From: Viridibacterium curvum
GTDB lineage: Bacteria; Pseudomonadota; Gammaproteobacteria; Burkholderiales; Rhodocyclaceae
Length of the DNA stretch: 64,000 bases
Direction: 5' to 3'
NCBI RefSeq assembly: GCF_039544165.1
Contig: NZ_BAABLD010000002.1
Location: forward strand, 1-64,000
The notes beneath the pieces are model-generated. The model saw nothing but the letters and a program-made list of their open reading frames with translations. It did no database searches and was not told where the DNA came from. Every line of letters begins with the position of its first letter. Within the stretch, counting starts at the first letter, position 1. Both the position numbers and the translations under genes were made by a program. Shown one piece after another: positions 41,445-50,635 of the stretch.

Positions 41445-42326
41445 TCAGGCCAGGTTCATCTTGCGAGCTGCGTCGGCCGCCGCGGTGCGGGTTTCGACAC
41501 CCATCTTCTCGAAGATGTGTTCGAGATGCTTGTTGACGGTGCGCGGACTCATGCCGAGGATGTCGGCGATATCGCGGTTGGTCTTGCCGCGTGCAACCCA
41601 CATCAGCACTTCGCCTTCGCGCGCCGTGAGCTGGGGAGGGCGCCAGTCGGCCGGCCTTCGCGCCTGGGCCTGCAGGCTGACGACGACCACGGAGTCCTGC
41701 ACATCGCTGATGCGCTGAGCTTCAAACAAATGCCCGGCGTGTTCGAAATGCGCACTGCGATCCTCGCTCGTGTGCAAGGCCAGCAGGCTGGACGGCGCGC
41801 GGTGGAAGGGCAGGGCATTGCCCTCGCTGGTTGGCAGCAGTTGCGCGGCCGCGTCGTTGATCCACAGTAGTGCGCCGTCTGCATCGAACGCCAGCATCGC
41901 CGCGCTGCTGGCATTGATGGCGTCGCGCGTGGTGCGCACGAGGCTGGCGGTGCGCGTGTGGGCCTGTATGCGCGCGACAACTTCGGCTAGCACGATGGGC
42001 TTGGTCACATAGTCGTTGCCACCCGAGGCGAAGCCTTTGACGATGTGCTCCGTTTCGCCCAGCCCCGTCATGAAGATGACCGGGGTCTCTTCGCTTTGCT
42101 CGCGGATACGCGTGCAGGTCTCGAAGCCGTCAAGGCCGGGCATCAGGATGTCGAGCAGGATCGCCTCCGGCAGATGAATGCTCAGGTGCTCCAGGGCCTC
42201 ACGGCCGCTGCTGACACCATGTACGCGGTATCCGAGTGCGCCGAGTTCCTCTGTCAGAAGGCTGCGGGCGTCGGTGCTGTCGTCGACGACGAGAAGTTCA
42301 CAAGGCATGGTGTCAGTGCAGGGCAT
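41445..42326 (-). CDS. LuxR-type response regulator with receiver, PAS-like and HTH domains
   Basis: 293 residues. Receiver about 8-125 (LLVVDDSTDARSLL, LLDILMPGLDGFE with phospho-Asp, MTGLGE, YVTKPI). A PAS-like middle about 135-215 (AAMLAFDADGALLWINDAAAQLL). The C-terminal LuxR helix-turn-helix about 228-290 (LTAREGEVLMWVARGKTNRDIADILGMSPRTVNKH). The start overlaps the end of the permease-kinase gene by 14 bp (an ATG at 42308 is an alternative), so the two are a cognate pair. It probably controls the divergent amide transport operon through the palindrome at 45892-45931. Confidence 0.9.
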   Translation of the reverse strand: MPCTDTMPCELLVVDDSTDARSLLTEELGALGYRVHGVSSGREALEHLSIHLPEAILLDILMPGLDGFETCTRIREQSEETPVIFMTGLGETEHIVKGFASGGNDYVTKPIVLAEVVARIQAHTRTASLVRTTRDAINASSAAMLAFDADGALLWINDAAAQLLPTSEGNALPFHRAPSSLLALHTSEDRSAHFEHAGHLFEAQRISDVQDSVVVVSLQAQARRPADWRPPQLTAREGEVLMWVARGKTNRDIADILGMSPRTVNKHLEHIFEKMGVETRTAAADAARKMNLA

Positions 42327-45300
42327 GATCTTGCAGTGAGTCGGACAACGAGCGGGTGAGCCCGTCGGGATCGATGGCGAGCAGACGTTTCATCTGCTCG
42401 GCCCAGCGGGCGTGGTGAGGTTGCTCTTCGGCAAGCTCGTCAAGGCGTGCGGCCAGCGCGCGAGTGAGGCCCGCGGCCGACAAGCCCAGCAATTCGCGCA
42501 GGTGCTCGCCACCGGGAGGCTGCCCGTGCGCGTCGCCGTGCTTGATCCACCGTAGTTGCAGCGCCTGCCCGATGTGGGCGAGCAGGTCTGCTTCGATGAC
42601 GGGCTTGCTCACGAAGCCGTGCACATCGTGCTGGCGACGGCGCAGCTCGGTGTTCTCGTGCGCATTGGCTGACACCATGATGATGGGCAGGGCCGGAAAA
42701 CCGGTGGTGCGGATGCGGTCACACACTTCCCACCCGGTGCCGTCGCGCAGGTTGATGTCGAGCAGCAGCAGGTCGGGCGGCGCATCGACAATCTGTGCGA
42801 CGCAGGCTGCGGCGCCGTCGGCTTCGGTCACTGCAAAGCCTATGGCGACCAGCATCTCGCGCAACACGCCACGGTGTGCGGGTTCATCGTCGGCGACGAG
42901 GACGCGTCGCCGCGGGCCCTCGTAACCGACGATGGGCTCATGAGCGGCATCGGCATTCTGGTGAATGATGGCAGGCAGGTAGACGCGCACCGAGAAGCAG
43001 CTGCCCTCTCCGGGTGCGCTACGCAGGCGTATGTCGCCGCCCATGAGGTCGACGAGCAGTCGCGTAATGGTGAGCCCCAGCCCTGTGCCCTCGATGCTGA
43101 CGCGTTCGCTGGCGCGTTCGAAGGGCAGGAAGATACGTTCCTGGTCGGCAGGGGCGATGCCGCTGCCCGTGTCTTCGACATCGATGTGGGCGATCTCGCG
43201 GCGATAGCGGACGCGTACGCTGACGCTGCCGTGCTCGGTGAACTTGATGGCATTGCCGAGCAGGTTGATGAGGATCTGGCGCAAGCGCTTGGGGTCGGCA
43301 TGCACATTGGCCGGCAGGTTGGGGTCGATGTCGACGTGGAAGGCCAGGCCGCGATCCTCGGCCAGAGGCTGGAACATCTTGACGATCTGGTCGAGGAAGT
43401 CGCGCAGGTCGAGTGAGCTCTGCTCGAGACGCAGCTTGCCCGCTTCGATGCGGGCGAGTTCGAGCAGACCATCGACCAGACTGGCGAGATGTTCGCCACT
43501 GCGGTGGATGGTGCTGACCGCATCGCGTTGCTTGGCAACCAGTGCTCGCTGGCGCAGCAGCACCTGCGAGTAGCCGAGAATGCTGTTGAGCGGCGCGCGC
43601 ATCTCGTGACTCATGCCGGTGACGAAGCGGCTCTTCGCAAGGTTGGCACTCTCGGCCAGTTCGCGCGCGCGTTCGGCCTGTTCCTTGGCCAGTTGCAGGG
43701 CGGCGTCGGTCTGGCGGTGGGCGTCGATTTCACGTTGCAGGAGCTGGTTCTGGCGCTCCGACTCCTGCTGCGCGACGTGGCGACTCTCGTTGGCGAGCAC
43801 CAGCCACCACGTGGCGACGGCAGTGAGCAGGAGCAGGCTGGCGAAGATCTTCCAGAACAGCGTGTCGAGGTCAGCCATCAACAAGGTGGGCTGTGCTTCG
43901 ATGTGCAGGCGTTCCTGGGTGTAGAGCAACCACAGCACGACACCAAAGGTGGCCACCATGGCGCCCAGCACCAGCAGGTAGTGACCGAAGCGGCGAGCGA
44001 TGGCGGGTGTAACGCGATGGGGCAGTATGTGCGTGAGCAACTGCGCAAGCTGCTCGTGCATGCTCGCCCCGGGTTTGCAACGGTCTCCGCAGCGCGCGTC
44101 CAGCGTGCAGCACAACGAACAGATGGGGCCGCCATAAGCCGGGCAGTGCGCCATGTCGTCGGACTCGAACTGATTTGAGCAGATCGCGCAGCGCTGCATG
44201 AGCGGTTCGCTGCCGGCAGCCGGGGCAATGCGAGCCAGTGCATAACGCTGTCTGGTTGCCCAGGCGATGAAGGGTGAGGCGATCAGCGGGACGACGAGTG
44301 CGATGCCTGCTGAGGCAGGGTGAAGCGTGTCGCCGAGCGCGCCGGCGTAAGCCGCGATGGACAGCGCCGAGCCGAGTGCCATGCCACCGAAGCCGGCGGG
44401 GTTGATGTCGTAGAGATAGGCGCGGCGGAACTCGATGTGCTGAGGGGATAGACCCAGCGGTTTGCTGATGACGAGATCGGCGAACAGCGCGCCGACCCAG
44501 GCGACGGCCAGGTGTGCATAGAGCGCGAGCACGCGCTCCAGGGCTTCGAAGACGCCCATCATCATCAGCAGGATGGCGATGGCCACATTGAAGGCCAGCC
44601 ACACCACGCGACCAGGATGGCTGTGAGTGAGGCGCGCGAAAAAGTTGGACCAGGCCAGCGAGCCCGCGTAGGCGTTGGTGACGTTGATCTTGAGCTGCGA
44701 GACGATGACGAACAGCCCGGCGAGGAAGACGGCCAGGCCGCTGTGCCCGACAACCTGCTGGAAGCCGACCAGGTACATCTGCGTCGGTTCCAGTGCCTTG
44801 GCAATTCCGACTTCGTTCTGCAACACCAGGTGGGCGAGGAAGGCGCCGCCGGCCATCTTGAGTCCGCCGAGCACGATCCAGCCCGGCCCCGCGACAATCA
44901 CCGCGCCCCACCAGCGCAGCCTTGTCTGCGGAGTGGGCTCGGGCATGAAGCGCAGAAAGTCGACCTGTTCGCCGATCTGCGCGATGAGCGCAGCGGCCAC
45001 GGTCGCAGCAGAGCCGAAGGCCGCCCACGAGAAACCGTCGTTGTCGACGAGTCGACCGTTGAGCGAGCTGAATGCGACGAAAGCCCCGGGATCCTTGATG
45101 GCCACGGCGACGAAGGGCAGTACCAACAGGATCAGCCACAGCGGTTGCGTCCAGATCTGCAGACGGCTGATGAGCGTCACGCCGTGCGTCACCAGCGGGA
45201 TCACGAGCAGAGCGGAGACGAGGTAGCCGGCCATGCGTGGAAGGTCGAACCAGAGCTCGAAGGCCTGCGCCATGATCGCCGCTTCCAGCGCGAAGAAGAT

Positions 45301-45771
45301 GAACGTGAAGCTGGCGTAGATGAGCGAGGTGATGGTCGAGCCGAGATAGCCAAAGCCTGCGCCGCGCGCGAGCAGATCCATGTCCAGCCCGTGGCGTGCC
45401 GCGCGGTAGGCGATGGGCAGGCCGGTGATGAAGATGATCAGGCTCACCACGGCGATCGCCCACATCGCACTCGTGAAGCCGTACGACAGCGTGATCGCAG
45501 CGCCGATGGCTTCCAGTGCGAGGAAGGAGACCGCACCAAAAGCGGTATTCGCGACGCGGAACGCGCTCCATTTCCGGAAGCTGCGCGGCGTGAAGCGGAG
45601 CGCGTAGTCCTCCAGCGTTTCGTTGGCCACCCAGCGGTTGTAGTCGCGACGGATCTTGATGATGCGCTGCACGGGCGCCGCTTCGCGCGGGGTGGCGGGG
45701 GGCGGGGCAGCGGCGTCGAGGCTTGAGGTTGTTGCGGCAGCTGGCACGAGAGGCTTGGGCACAGTGATCAC
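42313..45771 (-). CDS. NCS1-type permease fused to a hybrid histidine kinase
   Basis: 1152 residues from a GTG start. Residues about 40-505 form a twelve-helix permease of the cytosine/purine/allantoin (NCS1) family (DYNRWVANETLEDYALRF, RVANTAFGAVSFLALEAIGA, IGEQVDFLRFMPE). A cysteine-rich stretch at about 530-570 (CAICSNQF ... ICSLCC ... CGDRC) could bind zinc. Two more membrane helices follow. The kinase has phospho-His in GMSHEMRAPLNS (about 735) and ATP-binding motifs (LLGNAIKF, DTGSGI, GTGLGL). A receiver (VLVADDEPAH, LLLDINLRDGTG) and a helical tail of about 90 residues end it. It resembles CbrA-style transporter-kinases and probably senses the amide or urea taken up by the neighbouring system. 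Confidence 0.9.
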   Translation of the reverse strand: MITVPKPLVPAAATTSSLDAAAPPPATPREAAPVQRIIKIRRDYNRWVANETLEDYALRFTPRSFRKWSAFRVANTAFGAVSFLALEAIGAAITLSYGFTSAMWAIAVVSLIIFITGLPIAYRAARHGLDMDLLARGAGFGYLGSTITSLIYASFTFIFFALEAAIMAQAFELWFDLPRMAGYLVSALLVIPLVTHGVTLISRLQIWTQPLWLILLVLPFVAVAIKDPGAFVAFSSLNGRLVDNDGFSWAAFGSAATVAAALIAQIGEQVDFLRFMPEPTPQTRLRWWGAVIVAGPGWIVLGGLKMAGGAFLAHLVLQNEVGIAKALEPTQMYLVGFQQVVGHSGLAVFLAGLFVIVSQLKINVTNAYAGSLAWSNFFARLTHSHPGRVVWLAFNVAIAILLMMMGVFEALERVLALYAHLAVAWVGALFADLVISKPLGLSPQHIEFRRAYLYDINPAGFGGMALGSALSIAAYAGALGDTLHPASAGIALVVPLIASPFIAWATRQRYALARIAPAAGSEPLMQRCAICSNQFESDDMAHCPAYGGPICSLCCTLDARCGDRCKPGASMHEQLAQLLTHILPHRVTPAIARRFGHYLLVLGAMVATFGVVLWLLYTQERLHIEAQPTLLMADLDTLFWKIFASLLLLTAVATWWLVLANESRHVAQQESERQNQLLQREIDAHRQTDAALQLAKEQAERARELAESANLAKSRFVTGMSHEMRAPLNSILGYSQVLLRQRALVAKQRDAVSTIHRSGEHLASLVDGLLELARIEAGKLRLEQSSLDLRDFLDQIVKMFQPLAEDRGLAFHVDIDPNLPANVHADPKRLRQILINLLGNAIKFTEHGSVSVRVRYRREIAHIDVEDTGSGIAPADQERIFLPFERASERVSIEGTGLGLTITRLLVDLMGGDIRLRSAPGEGSCFSVRVYLPAIIHQNADAAHEPIVGYEGPRRRVLVADDEPAHRGVLREMLVAIGFAVTEADGAAACVAQIVDAPPDLLLLDINLRDGTGWEVCDRIRTTGFPALPIIMVSANAHENTELRRRQHDVHGFVSKPVIEADLLAHIGQALQLRWIKHGDAHGQPPGGEHLRELLGLSAAGLTRALAARLDELAEEQPHHARWAEQMKRLLAIDPDGLTRSLSDSLQDHALH

Positions 45772-45891
45772 TGGAGTCCGTTCAGGGATGGGGTCAGCAA
45801 GTCGCGTGCCGACTGCGGCTGCATGGGAAAGATCACGGCAAAAAGTATCGCGCGCGCGTTGTTCACGGCGCTGATTGTGCTGAGGGGGCCT

Positions 45892-45931
45892 GCGTATCGC
45901 AGTACGTCAATTGACGTATTGGTCGATACGC
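45892..45931. promoter_or_regulatory. Nested palindrome in the kinase-urtA divergent region
   Basis: A perfect 16-bp palindrome TACGTCAATTGACGTA (45903-45918) lies inside an outer inverted repeat GCGTATCG (45892-45899) / CGATACGC (45924-45931). Centres differ by one base. It is about 120 bp from the kinase start and 116-155 bp from the urtA start, a natural operator position for the LuxR-type regulator. Confidence 0.65.
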
Positions 45932-46046
45932 GTCGGGCGACCGAGGATGCGTCCAAGCCACAAAGGATGCGGCCCCTTACGACGGGACGCACGACGCGAC
46001 TGCTTGAACACCGGCGTTTTGCCCAATGCACAGACAGGAGAGTTCC

Positions 46047-47306
46047 ATGAGCGACTTTGACCATCGCGATCCGTTTTCCAACCACCGTCGTCGCCTGATG
46101 CAGGGCCTCGGTGGCTTGTTGATGGCGGGCATGACCAGTATCAGCGTTGCCCAGCAGTTTCCGACGGCGAAGGTCAATACGACCAAGCTTGCCGTGACCG
46201 ACACCGAAGTCGTTGTGGGTCAGTTGCACTCCGCAACCGGCACCATGGCCATCTCGGAAACAGGTTCCATTCAAGCCGAGCAGCTGGCCATCGACCAGAT
46301 CAACGCCATGGGCGGGGTGCTGGGTCGCAAGATCCGCGTGATCAAGGAAGATGGCGCATCCGACTGGCCTACCTTCGCAGAGAAGTCGAAGAAGCTGCTC
46401 ATCAACGACCGCGTTGCGGCCGTGTTCGGCTGCTGGACTTCCGCTTCACGCAAGGCCGTGCTGCCGATCTTCGAGAAGGAAAACGGGATGCTCTACTACC
46501 CGACCTTCTATGAAGGCCTGGAGCAATCCAAGAACGTGATCTACACGGGTCAGGAAGCCACGCAACAGATCCTGTGGGGCCTCGACTGGGTGTCGAAGGA
46601 GAAGAAGGCCAAGACCTACTTCCTCGTCGGCTCCGACTACATCTGGCCGCGCACTTCGATGAAGATCGCCCGCAAGCACATCGAAGGGCACCTGGCCGGC
46701 AGCAAGGTGGTGGGTGAAGAGTATTACCCGCTGGGTCATACCAACTTCAACTCGCTGATCAACAAGATCAAGGTGGCCAAGCCTGATGTGATCTTCATCG
46801 CCGTGGTCGGTGGCTCGAACGTGTCGTTCTACAAGCAGCTCAAGGCTGCCGGTGTGACGGCTGCCAAGCAGACCCTGCTGACCATTTCGGTGACCGAAGA
46901 CGAAGTGCTCGGCATCGGCGGCGAAAACATGGCCGGCTTCTACGCCTCCATGAAGTACTTCCAGTCGCTCGACAACGCCAACAACAAGAAGTTTGTTGAA
47001 GCGTTCAAGGCCAAGTACGGCGCCAAGGCTGTGATCGGTGACGTGACGCAGGCCGCTTACCTCGGCCCCTGGCTGTGGAAGGCAACCGTCGAGAAAGCCG
47101 GCAGCTTCGATGTCGACAAGATCGCCGCAGCCTCCAAGGACATCGAGTTCAAGGGCGCTCCGGAGGGCTACGTGAAGATCCACGAAAACCATCACCTGTG
47201 GAGCAAGACGCGTATCGGTCAAGCCCAGGCAGATGGCCAGTTCAAGGTGGTTGCCGAATCGCCTGACCTGATCGAACCGAACCCCTTCCCTAAGGGCTAC
47301 CAGTAA
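46047..47306 (+). CDS. urtA: Amide/urea ABC transporter, periplasmic binding protein
   Basis: 419 residues; start MSDFDHRDPFSNHRRRLMQG, after CAGGAG. The signal begins with twin arginines and a hydrophobic stretch (LGGLLMAGMTSISVA), so Tat export is possible. The type I binding fold is clear: EVVVGQLHSATGTMAISE, AVFGCWTSASRKAVLP, GLEQSKNVIYTGQEATQQI, YFLVGSDYIWPRTS. These are the UrtA/FmdD signatures for short-chain amide or urea binding. With formamidase downstream, amides such as formamide or acetamide fit as ligands. First gene of the transporter operon. Confidence 0.93.
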   Translation: MSDFDHRDPFSNHRRRLMQGLGGLLMAGMTSISVAQQFPTAKVNTTKLAVTDTEVVVGQLHSATGTMAISETGSIQAEQLAIDQINAMGGVLGRKIRVIKEDGASDWPTFAEKSKKLLINDRVAAVFGCWTSASRKAVLPIFEKENGMLYYPTFYEGLEQSKNVIYTGQEATQQILWGLDWVSKEKKAKTYFLVGSDYIWPRTSMKIARKHIEGHLAGSKVVGEEYYPLGHTNFNSLINKIKVAKPDVIFIAVVGGSNVSFYKQLKAAGVTAAKQTLLTISVTEDEVLGIGGENMAGFYASMKYFQSLDNANNKKFVEAFKAKYGAKAVIGDVTQAAYLGPWLWKATVEKAGSFDVDKIAAASKDIEFKGAPEGYVKIHENHHLWSKTRIGQAQADGQFKVVAESPDLIEPNPFPKGYQ

Positions 47307-47317
47307 GAGGTTCTGCT

Positions 47318-47390
47318 CGTCATCCCCGCGAAAGCGGGGATCCAGCGGCGTTCGAACAGTCACTGGATTCCCGCTTTCGCGGGAATGACG
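47318..47390. repeat. Palindromic CGTCATCCCCGC repeat between urtA and urtB
   Basis: Two hairpins: CATCCCCGC...GCGGGGAT and ATTCCCGC...GCGGGAAT, ending GACG, separated by about 20 bases. It belongs to the family seen at 122, 315, 48415, 50537 and 58974. Confidence 0.85.
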
Positions 47391-47460
47391 GCAAGCCCGA
47401 ATCGCTGCACCAGATTCACCTTGCAACTGTCTTCAAGGTCTTCAAGCGGAGGTACGCACC

Positions 47461-48375
47461 ATGGCATTCGCCGACATGATGAATATCGCAATGATGCAGG
47501 GCTTCGCGGGTCTGAGCCTGTTTGCAGTGCTGCTCCTGATGGGGCTGGGTCTGGCGATCATCTTCGGCCAGATGGGTGTGATCAACATGGCGCATGGCGA
47601 GTTCATGACCATTGGCGCCTACACGATTTTCCTGTGCTCGACGATCAGCGAGAACTACTTCCCCGGCTTCGTACAGTCCTACTTCGTTTTTGCCATCGTC
47701 GCGGCGTTCTTCATCGCGTTCATTCTCGGCTGGTTCATTGAGTGGGCGCTGATTCGCCATCTCTACAAGCGTCCGCTGGACACCTTGCTCGCCACCTGGG
47801 GCGTGTCGCTGGGCATGCAGCAATGCTTCCGTTCCTTCATCGGCCCCAAGGAAGTCAGCCCCACGCTGCCGGACTGGCTTATGGGGTCCTGGTCTCCGCA
47901 TGAGGGGCTCGACATTCCCATCAACGGCATGTTCGTGATGGGCCTCACCCTGGTGGTGACCGCTGGCGTGTTGCTGGCCCTCTACAAATCGCGCTGGGGC
48001 TTGCGTGTTCGCGCCACGGTGGCCAACCGCAGCATGGCCAACGCCATCGGCATCAACACCAAGAAGACCGACCGACTCACCTACGCGATTGGTTGCGGCA
48101 TCGCCGGCGTGGCCGGTGCCGCCTTCACCACCATCGGTTCGACCGGGCCCACCAGCGGTTCGCTCTACATCGTGGATGCCTTCCTGGTCGTGACTTTCGG
48201 CGGCGCAGCCAGCCTGCTGGGCACCGTGGCATCGGCTTTCGGTATCGCCCAGATGCAATCGATCAGCGAGTTCTTCATGACGGGCTCGATGGCCAAGGTG
48301 CTCACGCTGCTGACCATCGTGACCATCCTGATGATGCGCCCACAAGGCTTGTTTGCTTCAAAGATCCGCCGTTAG
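47461..48375 (+). CDS. urtB: Amide/urea ABC transporter permease 1
   Basis: 304 residues, MAFADMMNIAMMQGFAG. A LivH-type membrane protein with about eight helices: LSLFAVLLLMGLGLAIIFGQ with the hallmark GQMGVINMAHGEFMTIGAY, IIGWFIEW-like helix 3, and AFLVVTFGGAASLLGTV near the end. It forms the pore with UrtC. It is separated from urtA by a palindromic repeat and from urtC by another. Equivalent to FmdE in Methylophilus amide uptake. Confidence 0.93.
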   Translation: MAFADMMNIAMMQGFAGLSLFAVLLLMGLGLAIIFGQMGVINMAHGEFMTIGAYTIFLCSTISENYFPGFVQSYFVFAIVAAFFIAFILGWFIEWALIRHLYKRPLDTLLATWGVSLGMQQCFRSFIGPKEVSPTLPDWLMGSWSPHEGLDIPINGMFVMGLTLVVTAGVLLALYKSRWGLRVRATVANRSMANAIGINTKKTDRLTYAIGCGIAGVAGAAFTTIGSTGPTSGSLYIVDAFLVVTFGGAASLLGTVASAFGIAQMQSISEFFMTGSMAKVLTLLTIVTILMMRPQGLFASKIRR

Positions 48376-48414
48376 GAGTCAAGCATGAAAAACCCAGGCC
48401 CGCTCGTTCATGCC

Positions 48415-48485
48415 CGTCATTCCCGCGCAGGCGGGAATCCAGCGACTTTCAACGCCACTGGATCCCCGCCTGCGCGGGGATGACG
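48415..48485. repeat. Palindromic CGTCATTCCCGC repeat between urtB and urtC
   Basis: ATTCCCGC...GCGGGAAT then GATCCCCGC...GCGGGGAT ending GACG; same family and two-hairpin layout as at 47318. It lies in the 163-bp gap before urtC. Confidence 0.85.
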
Positions 48486-48538
48486 GCCAAAGCTGTAACG
48501 CAAGACAGTCTGTAACGCGAGTACCGGAGAAACGCACC

Positions 48539-49741
48539 ATGCAAAAGATCAAGACCTGGATAGCCCAACGCGACCTCGGCAATTTCGCCATCCTCGCCGC
48601 AATTCTTCTGATCGTGTTCCCGCTGGCGATGGACATCTTCCGCCTCAACCTGGTGGGCAAGTACCTGACCTACGGCTTTGTCGCCATCGGTCTCGTGATG
48701 TGCTGGGGTTACGGCGGGGTATTGAGCCTGGGGCAGGGCGTGTTCTTCGGTCTCGGCGGTTATGCGATGGCCATGTTCCTGAAGCTCGAAGCGTCGGATC
48801 CGATCAGCACCAAGATCCAGTCGACGCCGGGCATTCCCGACTTCATGGACTGGAACCAGCTCACCGCCTTGCCGATCTGGTGGAAGCCTTTCGAGCATCT
48901 GCCGTTCGCCTTGCTGGCGGTGCTGCTGGTGCCCACGCTGCTGGCTTTCATCATCAGCTTCGCCATGTTCAAACGGCGCGTCGGCGGGGTGTACTTCGCC
49001 ATCATCACGCAGGCCGTGGCGCTGATCATGACCGTGCTCATCATCGGGCAGCAGGGCTACACCGGTGGCGTCAATGGCATCACCGACCTCAAGACCATGC
49101 TGGGCTGGGACATCCGTACCAACAGCGCCAAGTACATCCTCTACTTCGCGACAGCTTTCCTGCTGCTCGGCTGCATCTACCTCTGCACCTGGATCCAGAA
49201 GAGCAAGCTCGGCACGCTGCTGCTTGCCATGCGCGACAAGGAAGACCGCGTGCGCTTCTCCGGCTACGACGTGTCGATGTTCAAGGTGTTCGCCTTCTGC
49301 CTTGCCGCGCTGTTGTCGGCCATCGGTGGTGCGATGTTCACGCTGCAGGTCGGCTTCATGTCGGCGAGCTTCGTCGGCATCGTGCCGAGTATCGAGATGG
49401 TGATCTTCGCAGCGGTGGGCGGGCGCATGTCACTGATTGGTGCGGTGTATGGCGCCTTGCTGGTGAATTTCGGCAAGACCTATTTCTCCGAGAGCTTCCC
49501 CGATCTCTGGCTGTTCCTCATGTCGGGCCTGTTCATCGGTGTGGTGATGGCGTTCCCGAATGGTCTGGCTGGCGTCTATGTCAGCTATGTCAAACCCTGG
49601 CTTCTTCGCCGCTGGGCGGCGATGCGCAACAAGACCCCCAAGGTCGCTGCGGCACCTGACGGGACGGCACCTGACACCGCAAGTGGCAAGAGCAAGTTGC
49701 CGTCAGCCATGAGTGGTGGGATCCAGGGCCAGTCTGCCTGA
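48539..49741 (+). CDS. urtC: Amide/urea ABC transporter permease 2
   Basis: 400 residues, MQKIKTWIAQRDLGNFAIL. LivM-type permease with about ten helices: LTYGFVAIGLVMCWGYGGVLSLGQGVFFGLGGYAM is the family signature, followed by YFAIITQAVALIMTVLI and FCLAALLSAIGGAMF. A hydrophilic tail of about 40 residues ends it. The equivalent of FmdF. The ribosome site is weak (ACCGGAGAAACGCACC). It pairs with UrtB, and the two ATPases follow. Confidence 0.93.
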   Translation: MQKIKTWIAQRDLGNFAILAAILLIVFPLAMDIFRLNLVGKYLTYGFVAIGLVMCWGYGGVLSLGQGVFFGLGGYAMAMFLKLEASDPISTKIQSTPGIPDFMDWNQLTALPIWWKPFEHLPFALLAVLLVPTLLAFIISFAMFKRRVGGVYFAIITQAVALIMTVLIIGQQGYTGGVNGITDLKTMLGWDIRTNSAKYILYFATAFLLLGCIYLCTWIQKSKLGTLLLAMRDKEDRVRFSGYDVSMFKVFAFCLAALLSAIGGAMFTLQVGFMSASFVGIVPSIEMVIFAAVGGRMSLIGAVYGALLVNFGKTYFSESFPDLWLFLMSGLFIGVVMAFPNGLAGVYVSYVKPWLLRRWAAMRNKTPKVAAAPDGTAPDTASGKSKLPSAMSGGIQGQSA

Positions 49742-49786
49742 TCACCAGCACGACAACATCATTCATTACGCAAGCGGGAGCGCGCC

Positions 49787-50530
49787 ATGAGCAATACCGA
49801 TTTCGTACTTGCGGTCGAGGACCTTACGGTGTCCTTCGACGGTTTCAAGGCCATCGATTCGTTGAACCTGTATGTCGACAAGGGTGAGCTGCGCGTGATC
49901 ATCGGCCCCAACGGTGCCGGCAAGACCACGCTGCTTGACCTCATCTGTGGGCGCACCGCAGCGAGTGCCGGCAGCATCAAGTTCAAGAACAACGAGATGA
50001 CGCGCCTGCCGGAGTACAAGCGCGTACGTTCCGGCATCGGTCGCAAATTCCAGACGCCGTCGATCTACGAAAACCTCAGCGTTTTCCAGAACCTTGAGGT
50101 TTCCTTCCCGCGCGGCCGTGGTGTGTTCGGCGCACTGGCCTTCAAGTGCGATCAGGCGGTCAAGGATCAGGTGCAGAAAGTGGCTGACGAAATCGGCCTC
50201 GGCGAGGTGCTGGAGCTCGAAGCAGGGCTGCTGTCGCACGGCCAGAAGCAGTGGCTGGAGATCGGCATGCTGCTGATGCAGGACCCCGAGCTGCTGATGC
50301 TCGACGAACCCATCGCGGGCATGAGCGCTCGCGAACGCGAGGTAACGGCCGAGCTGCTCAAGCGCATCTGCAAGAACCGCTCGATGATCGTCATCGAGCA
50401 CGACATGGCGTTTGTCGCGCAGATCGCCGACAAGGTCACCGTGATGCATCAGGGAAAGATTCTCGCCGAGGGTTCGATGGAGAAGGTGCAGAGCGATCCC
50501 AAGGTCATCGACGTCTATCTGGGCCACTAA
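49787..50530 (+). CDS. urtD: Amide/urea ABC transporter ATP-binding protein 1
   Basis: 247 residues, MSNTDFVLAVEDLTVSFDG. Walker A GPNGAGKTTLLDL, signature LLSHGQKQWLEIGMLLM (the usual LSGGQ becomes LSHGQ, a hallmark of UrtD/LivG), Walker B LLMLDEPIAGMS, and the switch His in VIEHDM. LivG-type subunit with the KRVRSGIGRKFQTPSIYENL segment. It energises uptake at the inner membrane together with UrtE. Confidence 0.94.
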   Translation: MSNTDFVLAVEDLTVSFDGFKAIDSLNLYVDKGELRVIIGPNGAGKTTLLDLICGRTAASAGSIKFKNNEMTRLPEYKRVRSGIGRKFQTPSIYENLSVFQNLEVSFPRGRGVFGALAFKCDQAVKDQVQKVADEIGLGEVLELEAGLLSHGQKQWLEIGMLLMQDPELLMLDEPIAGMSAREREVTAELLKRICKNRSMIVIEHDMAFVAQIADKVTVMHQGKILAEGSMEKVQSDPKVIDVYLGH

Positions 50531-50536
50531 TTTCCA

Positions 50537-50618
50537 CGTCATTCCCGCGAAGGCGGGAATCCAGTGACTTTGAACTCATGTGTAACGCCGCTGGATCCCC
50601 GCCTGCGCGGGGATGACG
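50537..50618. repeat. Palindromic CGTCATTCCCGC repeat between urtD and urtE
   Basis: ATTCCCGC...GCGGGAAT then GATCCCCGC...GCGGGGAT ending GACG. It starts 7 bases after the urtD stop and ends 18 bases before the urtE ATG, so it fills the gap almost fully. Confidence 0.85.
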
Positions 50619-50635
50619 GCAAAGGGAGAGAAATC

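Noticed and set aside
45741..45760. Sigma54-like TGGCAC in the 5' end of the permease-kinase gene
   Set aside because: TGGCACG is followed by GAGAGGCTTGG, so the GG-to-GC spacing and -12 TTGC element are wrong.
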